From Bin87 sp963666415 (GTDB lineage Bacteria; Chloroflexota; Dehalococcoidia; Lucifugimonadales; UBA3495): a stretch of DNA of 64,000 nucleotides. Shown here piece after piece: positions 9,713 through 18,002 of this stretch (the first letter of the stretch is position 1; every line of letters starts with the position of its first letter). The stretch covers positions 2,418,001-2,482,000 of the forward strand of contig CAXXPD010000003.1 in assembly GCA_963666415.2 (NCBI GenBank), read 5' to 3'. The notes under the pieces were generated by a model. It ran no database searches. It was given only the letters and a program-made list of their open reading frames with translations, and was not told the DNA's origin. Position numbers and translations under genes: made by a program.

Positions 9713-10028
9713 GAGCAGCGTGGCCGAGAAAAACGGTTGTTGAGCCGTTTCGGGTATGATGGGGCGAGCATCAGATCAGCGGAGTGGTTGATGAGCAAGG
9801 CCTATCTTCCCTACGATCCCGACCAGCAGTTGCTGCTGCCCGCGGCCCTGCAGGAGTGGCTGCCGGATGACCATCTGGCCTACTTCATCTCCGACGTGGT
9901 GGACCAGTTGGACCTGTCGGACATCACCGCTCGCTACGAAGGAGAAAGGCGGGGTGGCCCGCCTTACCATCCGCGGATGATGGTGAAGGTGCTGCTCTAC
10001 GGCTACTGCGGTGGGGTGTGTGTGGCGA

Positions 10029-11392
10029 GTAGAGTCCCAGGAAGTGGTGTAAGAGTTAGGCGGTTGGCAAAACGCTGACCACCGCGTCATCCTTGATCGG
10101 AAATGCCAAACCCAACCAAGGAGAACGACGGTGGTCAAGCAAAGAATGGATCTTTTGGAATTGTTACGCAAGCGTGGTATGGACGGAGACGTGGACTTTC
10201 TGCGGGAAGCACTGCGGGTCCTGGTGGACGGCATCATGGACGCCGAGGTTTCCGCCCAGATCGGCGCCCAGCACGGCGAACGCAGCCCGGAGCGGGTCAC
10301 CTACCGCAATGGCTACCGCAACCGCACCTGGGACACCCGGGTGGGCACCATGGAGTTGCACATTCCCAAGCTGCGGGAAGGCAGCTACTTCCCCAGCCTG
10401 CTGGAACCGCGGCGGCGCAGCGAGAAAGCCCTGCTGGCCGTCATCCAGCAAGCCTATGTAGAAGGCGTGTCCACTCGGCGGGTGGATGATCTGATCAAGG
10501 CCCTGGGCTGCGACGGCATCTCCAGCAGCCAGGTGTCGCGCATCTGCCAGCAACTGGATGAGGTGGTGGAGAGTTTCCTGGGTCGGCCCCTGGACGGTGG
10601 TCCCTACCCCTACGTGTGGCTGGACGGCCTGACCCAGAAGGTGCGGGAGGGCGGTCGCATCGTCAACGTCTGCGTGGTGGTGGCGACGGGGGTCAATGCC
10701 GAAGGGCAGCGTGAGATCCTGGGTATGGACGTGGGCGCCAGCGAGGACGGCGCCTTCTGGCTGGCCTTCCTGCGGTCGCTGACCGCTCGGGGCCTCAGCG
10801 GGGTGGAGCTGGTAACCTCCGATGCCCACCAGGGGCTGAAGAACGCCATCGCCGCGGTGTTCACTGGGGCCAGCTGGCAGCGCTGCCGCACCCACTTCAT
10901 GGCCAACCTGCTCACCCGAGTGCCCAAGCGTGCCCAACTCGGCGTGGCCACCATGGTCCGCACCATCTACCAGCAACTGTCTCCCGCCGAGGTCCACGGC
11001 CAATTGGACCGAGTGGTGGAACAACTCCGGGAGCCCTTTGCCCAGGTGGCCGAACTGCTGGCGGATGCCGCGCCGGACATCCTGGCCTTCACGGCCTTCC
11101 CAGTGGCCCACTGGCAGAAGCTGTGGTCCAACAACCCGCAGGAACGGCTGAACCGGGAGATAAGGCGCCGCACTGACGTGGTGGGCATTTTCCCCAACCG
11201 GCTGTCGGCGCGGCGCCTGGTGGGCGCGGTGCTGGCCGAGCAGCATGACGAATGGGCCGAAGCCCGCCGCTACCTCACCATCCCCAACGCCGCCGGCAAC
11301 GAGGCACTGCCGACGCCCAATATGCTGGACGCAGCGGCCTGATCAACATCAAAAGGGATGACGCGCTTTTACACTACTTGACGGGACACTAC
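10029..11392 (+). mobile_element. IS256-family element nested in IS1182
   Basis: The terminal inverted repeats are GTAGAGTCCCAGGAAGTGGT and GTAGTGTCCCGTCAAGTAGT. The flanking octamers tgtggcga and cgtggcgg share six of eight bases, consistent with a decayed 8-bp target duplication. Confidence 0.85.
10131..11342 (+). CDS. IS256-family transposase, intact
   Basis: 403 aa from GTG 10131, with an AAGGAG SD 7 nt upstream. Mutator-type DDE catalysis is visible: Asp in YVWLDGLTQKV, Asp in LVTSDAHQGLKNA, the C-H pair in WQRCRTHFM, and Glu in NNPQERLNREIRRRTDVV. Length matches the family and no frame defects are seen, so this is one of the few potentially active transposases here. It catalyses cut- or copy-paste movement of its own element. 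Confidence 0.95.
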   Translation: MVKQRMDLLELLRKRGMDGDVDFLREALRVLVDGIMDAEVSAQIGAQHGERSPERVTYRNGYRNRTWDTRVGTMELHIPKLREGSYFPSLLEPRRRSEKALLAVIQQAYVEGVSTRRVDDLIKALGCDGISSSQVSRICQQLDEVVESFLGRPLDGGPYPYVWLDGLTQKVREGGRIVNVCVVVATGVNAEGQREILGMDVGASEDGAFWLAFLRSLTARGLSGVELVTSDAHQGLKNAIAAVFTGASWQRCRTHFMANLLTRVPKRAQLGVATMVRTIYQQLSPAEVHGQLDRVVEQLREPFAQVAELLADAAPDILAFTAFPVAHWQKLWSNNPQERLNREIRRRTDVVGIFPNRLSARRLVGAVLAEQHDEWAEARRYLTIPNAAGNEALPTPNMLDAAA

Positions 11393-12615
11393 CGTGGCGG
11401 CGTCATCACGAAGAATCGGCCAGCGGCTCCACGAGGACATCGCCTTTCGGGTGCTGGCGGCGAACAACACCCCGGACTTTCGCACCATCTCCGACTTCCG
11501 CAAGGACCACCTGGCGGCGTTGACGGGTCTGTTTCTGCAGGTGCTGGCGTTTTGCCAGCGGGCGGGGCTGGTGAAGCTGGGCCACGTGGCGCTGGACGGC
11601 ACCAAGGTCAGGGCCAACGCATCGAAGCACCAGGCGATGAGTTATAAGCGGATGAAAGAGAAAGAAGCGCAGTTGGCGGCGGAGGTGGCGGAGTTGTTGC
11701 GGCGCGCCCAGGAGGTGGATGAGGAGGAGGATAGCCGGTACGGCAAGAATAAGCGCGGGGACGAGTTGCCGGAGGAACTGGCCTTTCGGGAGGGACGGTT
11801 ACAGAAGATACGGGAGGCGATGGCGGCGTTGGAAGCCGAAGCCCAGGCGGCGGCGGAACAGGCCGAGGTCGAAGGCAAGACCCATCCTGGGGTGCCCGAC
11901 GACAAGGCCCAGCGCAACTTCACCGATGCCGAGTCCCGCATCATGCCGGGGCCGGGTGGCCGGGACTTCCAGCAGGCGTACAACTGTCAGGCGGTGGTTG
12001 ACCACGCCCACCAGGTCATCGTGGCGGCGCGGGCCACCAACCAGACCTCGGACAAGCAACAGGCCGTGGGCATGATGGCGGAGACTATCGACAACGTCGG
12101 TGCAGTCCCCAGGGAAGTATCCGCCGACGCCGGTTACTACTCGGCAAAGGCAGTTGACGAGCTTTATGCTCTGGGCGTGGACCCGTTCGTCGCGCCGGAG
12201 CAGACCCGCCACGGCAGAGTGGTTCCGCCGGCGCCCCGAGGTCGCATACCCAAGCACCTGTCCCCCAGGGACCGGATGCGCCGGAAGTTGTAGACCAGGC
12301 GGGGCCGCCAGCGTTACGCCCTTCGGATGGAGACGGTGGAGCCGGTCTTCGGCCAGATCAAGGCGGGCCGGGGTTTCCGGCAGTTCCTGCTGCGGGGCTT
12401 GGATAAGGTCCAGGGAGAGTGGTCCCTGATCTGCACCGGCCACAACCTGCTCAAACTGTTCCGCTTTGGTCTCCCGGCTAACACCGGTGGTCCGAAGCCT
12501 GGAATTCGGACGGTTCACCCATTCCATTGGCTGCGCTCAATCCCGCCAGTCTCACAACCCACCACCTCGCGCTCCATCCCGTAGCCTTATCCGCTAATCC
12601 TCAGACAGCCTGCTC

Positions 12616-13333
12616 GTATTACAAGGACGGTTCGAGGAGGGATGTTCGGGGACGCGCGAAGGGCGGCGCGGCGCTTGGCATGGGAGCGCCTGGCTCGTTC
12701 GTTACTATCCTGCATATCCTGGAGTCACCGCAGCAGCTCATCCGGCCCGAACTGTTCCCGGGGCAGCATCTCTCGCACTACACGGTACACCTGCGGCCGA
12801 GTGATCCGCGGCATCTTTCCCTCCAAGCCTGTTGCAGGCTCAGTAGAAAAGCGCGGCCCAGTAGGCACAATGCCACGTGGTGATACCAGCCCGCCCAGGA
12901 GCGGGTCTCGTACTCGTCCAGCCCCATGTCGCTCTTCTCAGTCTCGAACTCCGTTTCGATACGCCACCGCGACCCTCCCACGTAGGCTAGGGTCTCCAAT
13001 GGGGTATCCTCCGGAGCGTTGGACAGGTAGTAGCGGGGCTCGCTGCCGTCCAGGTTCCGGCGGTAGACGACCGAGTGGATTTCGCCAGGCTTCAGCTTAC
13101 TGGTCGGGCGCACCCGCTGGGCGCTGAATTCGTAGCTGCGGGGCCCCGGCTTCCCTCGGCCACCGTTATCTCACGCCAGGCATTCTCCGGTAATTCATCA
13201 CCGCGCTCCGCCATGGTGCGCCGCGGGGTACCCCACGGCGTTGGTAGGTCGGACTGGTCCAATCGGGCTCCGGCGGCCACACCGCCTCCGGATGTTCAAG
13301 CCGCGGTCCCGGGTACTCTTGAAGACGTCCTAT
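12616..13333 (-). pseudogene. IS701 copy 2, internally deleted fragment
   Basis: It starts with the IS701 end GTATTACAAGGACGG at 12616 and reads on the minus strand. The C-terminal transposase segment is clear (SRWRIETEFETEKSDMGLDE; LSNAPEDTPLETLAYVGG). An internal deletion joins RLQEYPGPRLEHPEAVW, which belongs near residue 90, directly to the middle region (TSPTYQRRGVPRG). Further indels break the frame. It ends at an IS21-like end at 13334. Confidence 0.8.
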
Positions 13334-13362
13334 GTGTCCCGCGTCAAGCATTCTTGCCGGTT
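13334..13362. repeat. IS21-type terminal relic
   Basis: The sequence tgtcccgcgtcaa followed by ttcttgccgg also marks the IS21 end at about 61803 and the istB relic at 18003. Here only the end remains, squeezed between the IS701 fragment and the next IS. Confidence 0.5.
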
Positions 13363-13366
13363 CCTG

Positions 13367-15023
13367 TTGCCTCATTGAGAAATGTTACCGAAACTTTAGC
13401 ACCTGGGGTCCCTCCCGACCAGCGCTAATTCCGGCATTGCAGCGGGTCCCGCCATGGGCTCACCAGCCGTGGCGTAGACCAGTTTTTTGGCCATGATGCC
13501 GCGCCACTGCTGCACCCTGCGCTGCAGCGTCCGCAGGTGAGCCCGGCTGAACCGATCCGGTTCAGCCTCTTGCAGTCGGCCCAGCAATACCACCGCACTG
13601 GCGTCCGGGTCTTCCTGCAACCAGGACAGCACGTCGCACCACACTCCCTCGAAAGGGTCGGGCCGAGTTCGCCAGGTGCGGGGCGGTTGCACCCGCCGCT
13701 CCCGTGAGGTATGCGCTGCATCCTGCCGCCACCAGTCGGGCAACTTGGCCAGGAACTGTTCCAGGCTCTCGCCGCTGGGAGTGGGCCGGATTTCGGGAGA
13801 CGTAACCGCGGCCAGGGCCGACTGGGCTTCCCGGATGGCGTGCAGCAGCGCCACCGGGTCCAACTTGACCCGATACTCACTCAGCGCCGCCTTCATCTCC
13901 ACGCTGACCGCGTCATGCTGTATCAGCCGATCGCAGGGTGTGGCTGGCGGGCTGTACCGCTTGACGACCCTGGAGCCGTGCCGAGTTTTCTCCACCAACT
14001 TGAACGACGGCTGGAAGTAGTTCACGTACCGTCGCACCGCCCCGTACAGGTGGGCCATGGTTTGTCCGGCTACCGCGCCGGAGTAGCGGTCATGACCGAC
14101 GAAGTGGCGGACCACCGCGCCGTTCTTCTGCTCGATCCAGGCCTGGTCGTTCTTGCGGTAGGGCCGCGAACGGGTGAACTCGATGCTCCGCTCGGCGCAG
14201 TGCTGGGTGAGAGTAGCGTTGATGAATACGCTGTCGTTGTCCGAGTCGATGCCTTTGACTGGGAAGGGCAACTGTCGCCCGATGGCCTCCAGTCCTGCCA
14301 CTACCAGGGATTGCTCCCGGGCCAGCAGTGGCACGGCCTCGGTCCAGCCGGTGCAGATATCGGTGGCCACCAGGCTGTGGATCATGGAACCCCACCAGGA
14401 GCCGCCGTGGTGGACCACCAGGTCAATCTCCAGGAATCCTGGTGGCGGCGCATTCCAATCGGCGAAGGTCCGTACCGGAATATTGCGGCCCGGCGACTGC
14501 CGCCTCCTGCGTCGGAGCTTGCGGCCCGCCGGTGTCCTGATGGGCTGGAGCAGCCGGTCCAGGGTGGCGGCGCTGGCCGCCAGCAGTCGTTGACGCACCC
14601 CAGGGTCCAGATCCAGGTGGCCATGGCGCTCCATGGACTCCACCAGATGGGGCAATGCCGCCTCCAGCCGCTTGCCGCAGATCCGGGCAGCGGCTTCCCA
14701 GACCACGATCAGCGCCTGGCGGACCGCCTCGTCGTAGATCCGTCGGCCCTTTTTTACCGCCGGCTGCTGCTCTCCGTCGTCGCCGGACTGCCCCAGCAGC
14801 CTGATGCCGTGCTTGCGATGGTGGCCGGTCACCGCGATGAACTCGTCCAGAATCCGGCCCTTGTCCTTCTTGGATGAAGCTCGGTAACGGTCTCGGATCG
14901 TCGCCAGCAATTCCTGTTTTGCCATCTTGCTGATGCCTCCTCCCACGCGATTGCCTCCCCGATTTTGGGCAACATTTTATTTGAGGCAACCAATCGCGTT
15001 GGATAACGGTTTTGTTGAGGCAA
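13367..15023 (-). mobile_element. rve-type (integrase-fold DDE) insertion sequence
   Basis: The outer ends are inverted, TTGCCTCA on the left and TTGAGGCAA on the right. A second inner TGAGGCAA copy lies at the transposase 5' side, separated by about 30 bp, suggesting repeated transposase-binding sites. No clear target duplication is visible. Confidence 0.7.
13396..14925 (-). CDS. rve-domain transposase, intact
   Basis: About 509 aa from ATG 14925, with GGGAGGAGG upstream; an in-frame GTG at 14946 is possible. It has an N-terminal helical DNA-binding region (LDEFIAVTGHHRKHGIRLLG) and an integrase catalytic core: Asp in PGFLEIDLVVHHGG, Asp in KGIDSDNDSVFIN, Glu in NDQAWIEQKNGAV. The C-terminal part (RTRPDPFEGVW; LRTLQRRVQQWR) resembles the linker in the IS21 IstA remnant at the right end of this window. 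The exact IS family is not certain. No frame defects are seen. Confidence 0.8.
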   Translation of the reverse strand: MAKQELLATIRDRYRASSKKDKGRILDEFIAVTGHHRKHGIRLLGQSGDDGEQQPAVKKGRRIYDEAVRQALIVVWEAAARICGKRLEAALPHLVESMERHGHLDLDPGVRQRLLAASAATLDRLLQPIRTPAGRKLRRRRRQSPGRNIPVRTFADWNAPPPGFLEIDLVVHHGGSWWGSMIHSLVATDICTGWTEAVPLLAREQSLVVAGLEAIGRQLPFPVKGIDSDNDSVFINATLTQHCAERSIEFTRSRPYRKNDQAWIEQKNGAVVRHFVGHDRYSGAVAGQTMAHLYGAVRRYVNYFQPSFKLVEKTRHGSRVVKRYSPPATPCDRLIQHDAVSVEMKAALSEYRVKLDPVALLHAIREAQSALAAVTSPEIRPTPSGESLEQFLAKLPDWWRQDAAHTSRERRVQPPRTWRTRPDPFEGVWCDVLSWLQEDPDASAVVLLGRLQEAEPDRFSRAHLRTLQRRVQQWRGIMAKKLVYATAGEPMAGPAAMPELALVGRDPRC

Positions 15024-15089
15024 TGCGCAGGCAGGACTAATTGTCGTTAATCAGGCTGGCAGAATCAGCCCAGCATTGTTGACCAGGCG

Positions 15090-15255
15090 GCGGTCGTCAA
15101 AGGCGATGCGGATGCGGTCCGGGTGGTAGCATCTATTGGGTGGTCCTGGTCTCGGAACGGTTTTATGTTGCGGAAACCGTTATCCCCGAAGCACAGGAGC
15201 GCTTTACTTACCCCTTTAGCACGCCGCGACACTCGCCTTCTCGGTGGATTGGGGC
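15090..15255 (+). repeat. Uninterrupted copy of the IS110 copy-2 target repeat
   Basis: It is homologous to both flanks of IS110 copy 2 (46397-46443 and 47804-47935) but continuous. ggtagcatct joins attgggtgg at 15134/15135. It also shares ccgttatccccgaagcac and agcacgccgcgacactc. No protein is recognised. The function of the repeat is unknown. The stretch 15024-15089 shows nothing else. Confidence 0.7.
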
Positions 15256-15469
15256 TTATTAGCGGAGATGAGAATATCTGAAGCTCTTATTGTCGGTTTA
15301 TTCCCCTTGCGAAAACAAGCCTGGGGCGTAACCGTAACTGTTCACGTTTGAGAGGACGGAAACGGTTTGCAGTGGAAATACCGTGCTCGGTTGCCCCTCC
15401 ACAATAGGCCGAATAGTCCCCAGATCCCCGCAAGTCTTGTATGTTGAATGAGGACTTCACAGAGGTGGA

Positions 15470-15600
15470 GTGGGTGCGGCAGACCGATCAAGTTTTGGTC
15501 ATCAAAGACCGTTGTTCAGCGAGGGTCGCCGCACCCGTCCCCAAAGAGCCCGAACAGTTGCCTGGGCCGAATCGAGCCCGCATCGTGCAAGAACGGGCCA
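15470..15600 (+). ncRNA. Candidate IS110 bridge RNA, copy 1
   Basis: The first hairpin has arms gggtgcggc (15472-15480) and gccgcaccc (15528-15536). Its inner hairpin ggtc-atcaaa-gacc leaves two internal-loop strands. One is GATCAAGTTT (15486-15495), of which CAAGT matches the left flank plus core. The other is TGTTCAG (15513-15519), whose reverse complement CTGAACA is the core plus right flank. The second hairpin (GCCCG/CGGGC stem) holds ACAGTTG (15554-15560), equal to the element's right end. It also holds GTGCAAG (15585-15591), which can pair with the left end CTTGTAT with wobbles. This is the layout known for IS110 bridge RNAs, with target loop then donor loop. Confidence 0.7.
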
Positions 15601-15631
15601 GTACTCCACTGGGACTTCATAGGAGGCAATC

Positions 15632-16594
15632 ATGGGGCAAGAAGGAATCTACGTAGGCATTGACGTCGCAAAGGCCAAGGTGGACGTTGCCGTCCGGCCC
15701 ACGGGCGAGAGATGGGAGGTTCCCCGCGACGAAGCAGGAATCCCGCAGTTGGTTTCCGAGATGAAGACCCTCGGACCGTCATTGGTGCTGCTGGAGGCTA
15801 CGGGCGGCCTGGAACTACCGCTGGTGGCTGCTCTGGCCGCCGAGGCACTGCCGGTGGTCGTCGTCAACCCGCGCCAGGTGCGGGACTTCGCCAGGGCTAC
15901 TGGGAAGTTGGCCAAGACCGACGCCCTGGACGCCGCCGTGCTGGCCCACTTTGCTGAGGCGATCCAGCCCCCCGTGCGTCCTCTGCGCGACGCCGAAACC
16001 CAGGAGCTCAACTCCCTCACTGCCCGGAGGCAGCAGGTGATGACGATGCTGGTCTCGGAGAAGAACCGCCTCGGCGCCGCCACCAGCGCCGTCCGTCCCC
16101 GCATTGCGGCCCACATCACCTGGTTGGAGCAGGATCTAAACGACCTTGACCAAGGCCTGCGACCGATGCTCCGGCAGAGTCCGGTGTGGCGGGAGAAGGA
16201 CGACCTCCTGCGCACCGTTCCCGGCGTGGGTGAGCAACTCTCCCTCACGCTGCTGGCCAACCTGCCCGAGTTGGGCACCCTTGACCGTCGTCAGATCGCC
16301 GCACTGGTGGGCGTGGCTCCCTTCAACCGCGACCGCGGCGCCATGCGGGGCAAACGGCACGTCTGGGGCGGACGCTCCCGGGTCCGAGCTGTCTTGTACA
16401 TGGGGACGCTGGCTGCCACTCGCTTCAATCCCGTCATCCGGGACTTCTACCAGCGGCTGCTGGCCGCCGGTAAGCCGAAGAAGCTGGCTCTGGTCACTTG
16501 CATGCGCAAGCTGCTCGTCATCCTCAACGCCATGCTCAAGCAGCGCTCATCCTGGAGGGACATCACTCCGGCAATCGTCGTTACTTCCTCTTGA
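15632..16594 (+). CDS. IS110-family recombinase/transposase, catalytic Ser replaced
   Basis: 320 aa. The start ATG 15632 has a GGAGG SD. The DEDD RuvC-like domain is present: GIDVAKAKVDVAV, LEATGGLELPL and KTDALDAAVLAHFA. It is followed by a coiled linker and the Tnp domain. In the Tnp domain, copy 2 reads NRDSGTRRGKR while this copy reads NRDRGAMRGKR. The Ser expected as the recombinase nucleophile is Arg235 (AGC to CGC). The frame is otherwise intact, so the protein may fold and bind RNA but is predicted inactive. The role of the Ser is established for IS110 enzymes such as IS621; its position here is my alignment. Confidence 0.88.
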   Translation: MGQEGIYVGIDVAKAKVDVAVRPTGERWEVPRDEAGIPQLVSEMKTLGPSLVLLEATGGLELPLVAALAAEALPVVVVNPRQVRDFARATGKLAKTDALDAAVLAHFAEAIQPPVRPLRDAETQELNSLTARRQQVMTMLVSEKNRLGAATSAVRPRIAAHITWLEQDLNDLDQGLRPMLRQSPVWREKDDLLRTVPGVGEQLSLTLLANLPELGTLDRRQIAALVGVAPFNRDRGAMRGKRHVWGGRSRVRAVLYMGTLAATRFNPVIRDFYQRLLAAGKPKKLALVTCMRKLLVILNAMLKQRSSWRDITPAIVVTSS

Positions 16595-16833
16595 CATCAA
16601 ACACAGTTGCTGAACAGTTACGCGTAACCTGCTGACGACAGGACATCTGGCCATCGACCGGCCCAATCACCCGACGAACCATCGAATAGTCCAACGGCTC
16701 ATGAGAACGACCGGCTGCATGAGCTGGTTGACCGAACCGCGTGAAGGTATCACCCCGGAGGTCCAGTGGTTACGGAATCGAATCCCGCCGAGGATGTTGC
16801 CCCGGCTACTCCAGACATGATCGTGAGGTATCA

Positions 16834-17517
16834 ATGAATCCTTGGAAGGTGCTCGGCCGGGCACAAACCCCTGGCGCAGGAGCGGAGCTCGTTTTGTACC
16901 AACGTGACTCTGAGTTCTCGCTCAAAGCGGATAACCAGGAACTCATGAACAGCCGGGTTTACGGGTCAGAAGAAGATATGGCCAGACTGGCCTGTCAGAA
17001 CCTGGTGAAACAACCGAGGGCCCGCGTTCTGATTGGCGGTCTGGGCATGGGCTACTCGGTGAGAACGGCGCTGGACATCCTCGGCCACGACGCCCGGGTG
17101 GTGGTCGCAGAGCTGGTGCCAGCCGTGGTTGAGTGGAACCGGGGAGTGCTTGCCGATCTGGCTGGCCGGCCTCTTGACGATGGCCGGACTGAACTCCATG
17201 AAACTGACGTTATCCAGCTGATAAAGGCCGCCGGAGGTGACTACGACGCCATCATGCTTGATATTGACAATGGCGCGGAGGCGATGGTCCGAAAGGGCAA
17301 CAATTGGCTATACAGCCTGCCGGGGCTGACCGCCACCTACGCGGCGTTGCGGCACGGCGGTGTATTGGCGATGTGGTCTGCCGGTCCTCAACCGGCGTTC
17401 GTCAGACGGTTGCGCCGTGCTGGTTTCGAGGTGGATGAAGTCAAGGTGCGGGCGCGTGGTAGAAGCAACCGCAGGGGAGGCGCACATCATGTCGTTTGGA
17501 TTGCAACGCGCGCTTGA
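16834..17517 (+). CDS. Spermidine synthase-like/MnmC-like methyltransferase
   Basis: 227 aa from ATG 16834, preceded by GTGAGG; a GTG extension to 16741 is less likely. The Rossmann AdoMet/decarboxy-AdoMet motif is ARVLIGGLGMGYSVRTALD (about residues 64-82). The acidic motif II is VVVAELVPAVVEWNR, and LDIDNGAE lies about 50 residues later. The fold is that of the spermidine synthase superfamily. Polyamine-site residues are not obvious, so a methyltransferase or an orphan spermidine-synthase-like role are both possible. It is the only intact non-IS gene between 8 and 23 kb. The 16630-16833 leader shows nothing else. Confidence 0.75.
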   Translation: MNPWKVLGRAQTPGAGAELVLYQRDSEFSLKADNQELMNSRVYGSEEDMARLACQNLVKQPRARVLIGGLGMGYSVRTALDILGHDARVVVAELVPAVVEWNRGVLADLAGRPLDDGRTELHETDVIQLIKAAGGDYDAIMLDIDNGAEAMVRKGNNWLYSLPGLTATYAALRHGGVLAMWSAGPQPAFVRRLRRAGFEVDEVKVRARGRSNRRGGAHHVVWIATRA

Positions 17518-17610
17518 TGGAGGACAACCTTGCATGGTGCTGGCACGGTGGTGATATGCCGGCCAGTCAACCCTCGGCCCCCAACCCTTGAATTACGGAG
17601 TCGACTGCTA

Positions 17611-18002
17611 GCGGGAGCCGCCGACCTCTACGGTAATTATGTCTATGTTTTGCTACTTGTGATGCTGCACCGACGACGCGTAATGCTGCAGCAAACGGAA
17701 CGAAAAATCCCGCTCGTCCCGTATCTCAGGCTGTTCGCTCAGATACGCCAGCTTGTCTTCCAGGTTCTCCTCTTCCGCGGTGGCCATGAATTCCAGCTCA
17801 ATCTTCCTGTCGCCGAAGTGCGCACTGATTGTAAGCCTCTTTTTACCATTGGCCGCATCGTCATCTTCCTGCGGCATCATGCTCGACAGCGTTTCCTCAC
17901 CGGCCGAGCGCAACCGGTCGGTTGACGCCTCGTTCCAGCCGGACTTTGATGCAAATTCACTGAGGAAAGTGTCAATCACGGGAAGAGCGGACTGGGCCAG
18001 GG
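17611..18002 (-). pseudogene. C-terminal remnant of an unrecognised protein (possibly an ATPase-like domain)
   Basis: The minus-strand frame runs from the IS21 relic at 18003 to a TAG at about 17653, with RLRSAGEETLSSMM, RLTISAHFGDRKIELEF and LAYLSEQPEIRDERDFSFR. After the TAG, the same frame continues sensibly (QNIDIITVEVGGSR) to a second stop near 17611. The first stop is therefore probably a nonsense mutation. The 5' part is lost to an IS21 relic. I do not recognise the family with confidence. The spacing suggests a histidine-kinase-type ATP-binding module fused behind a lost domain. Confidence 0.5.

Larger units (their letters stand above)
9791..12584 (+). pseudogene. IS1182 transposase split by IS256 and a nonsense codon
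   Basis: The 5' part (ATG 9791, MSKAYLPYDPDQQLLLPAAL) has the DUF772-type N-terminus and stops at the IS256 insertion near 10028. The 3' part resumes at about 11393 (RRIGQRLHEDIAFRVLAANN), with the catalytic Asp in LGHVALDGTKVRANASKHQA and EVSADAGYYS. An in-frame TAG at 12291-12293 replaces what is normally a Gln codon. The same frame then continues with METVEPVFGQIKAGRGFRQF, the catalytic Glu region. Two independent lesions make it non-functional. Confidence 0.88.
9713..12615 (+). mobile_element. IS1182-family element, copy 1 (host of a nested IS256)
   Basis: It lies exactly between the tail ends of two oppositely oriented IS701 copies. Its own ends are an imperfect inverted pair, GAGCAGCGTGGCCGAG and GAGCAGGCTGTCTGAG. 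Without the IS256 insert it is about 1.5 kb. Confidence 0.75.
15438..16611 (+). mobile_element. IS110-family element, copy 1
   Basis: Element boundaries follow from comparison with copy 2. Both start TGTAT directly after a CT core (15436-15437) and end in acagttg before a second CT (16610-16611). Length is 1174 bp. A structured noncoding leader (bridge RNA) precedes the transposase. It sits in an IS66-type MITE. Confidence 0.8.
15334..16621. mobile_element. IS66-type MITE (114 bp) interrupted by IS110 copy 1
   Basis: The ends are GTAACTGTTCA (15334-15344) and TGAACAGTTAC (16611-16621). The flanks are a perfect 8-bp duplication, GCGTAACC, at 15326-15333 and 16622-16629. Removing IS110 (15438-16611) leaves 114 bp. 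The right end read outward-in, GTAACTGTTCAGACTTG, equals the left end of the IS66 copy at 60052. It carries no coding capacity of its own. Confidence 0.8.

Noticed and set aside
12291..12293. TAG recoding (pyrrolysine) in the IS1182 transposase
   Set aside because: Homologous family members have Gln here, and the gene carries another lesion. A CAG to TAG mutation is the simple explanation.
8254..13333. A composite transposon bounded by two IS701 copies
   Set aside because: No cargo gene lies between them. One copy is internally deleted and the interior is other IS sequence.
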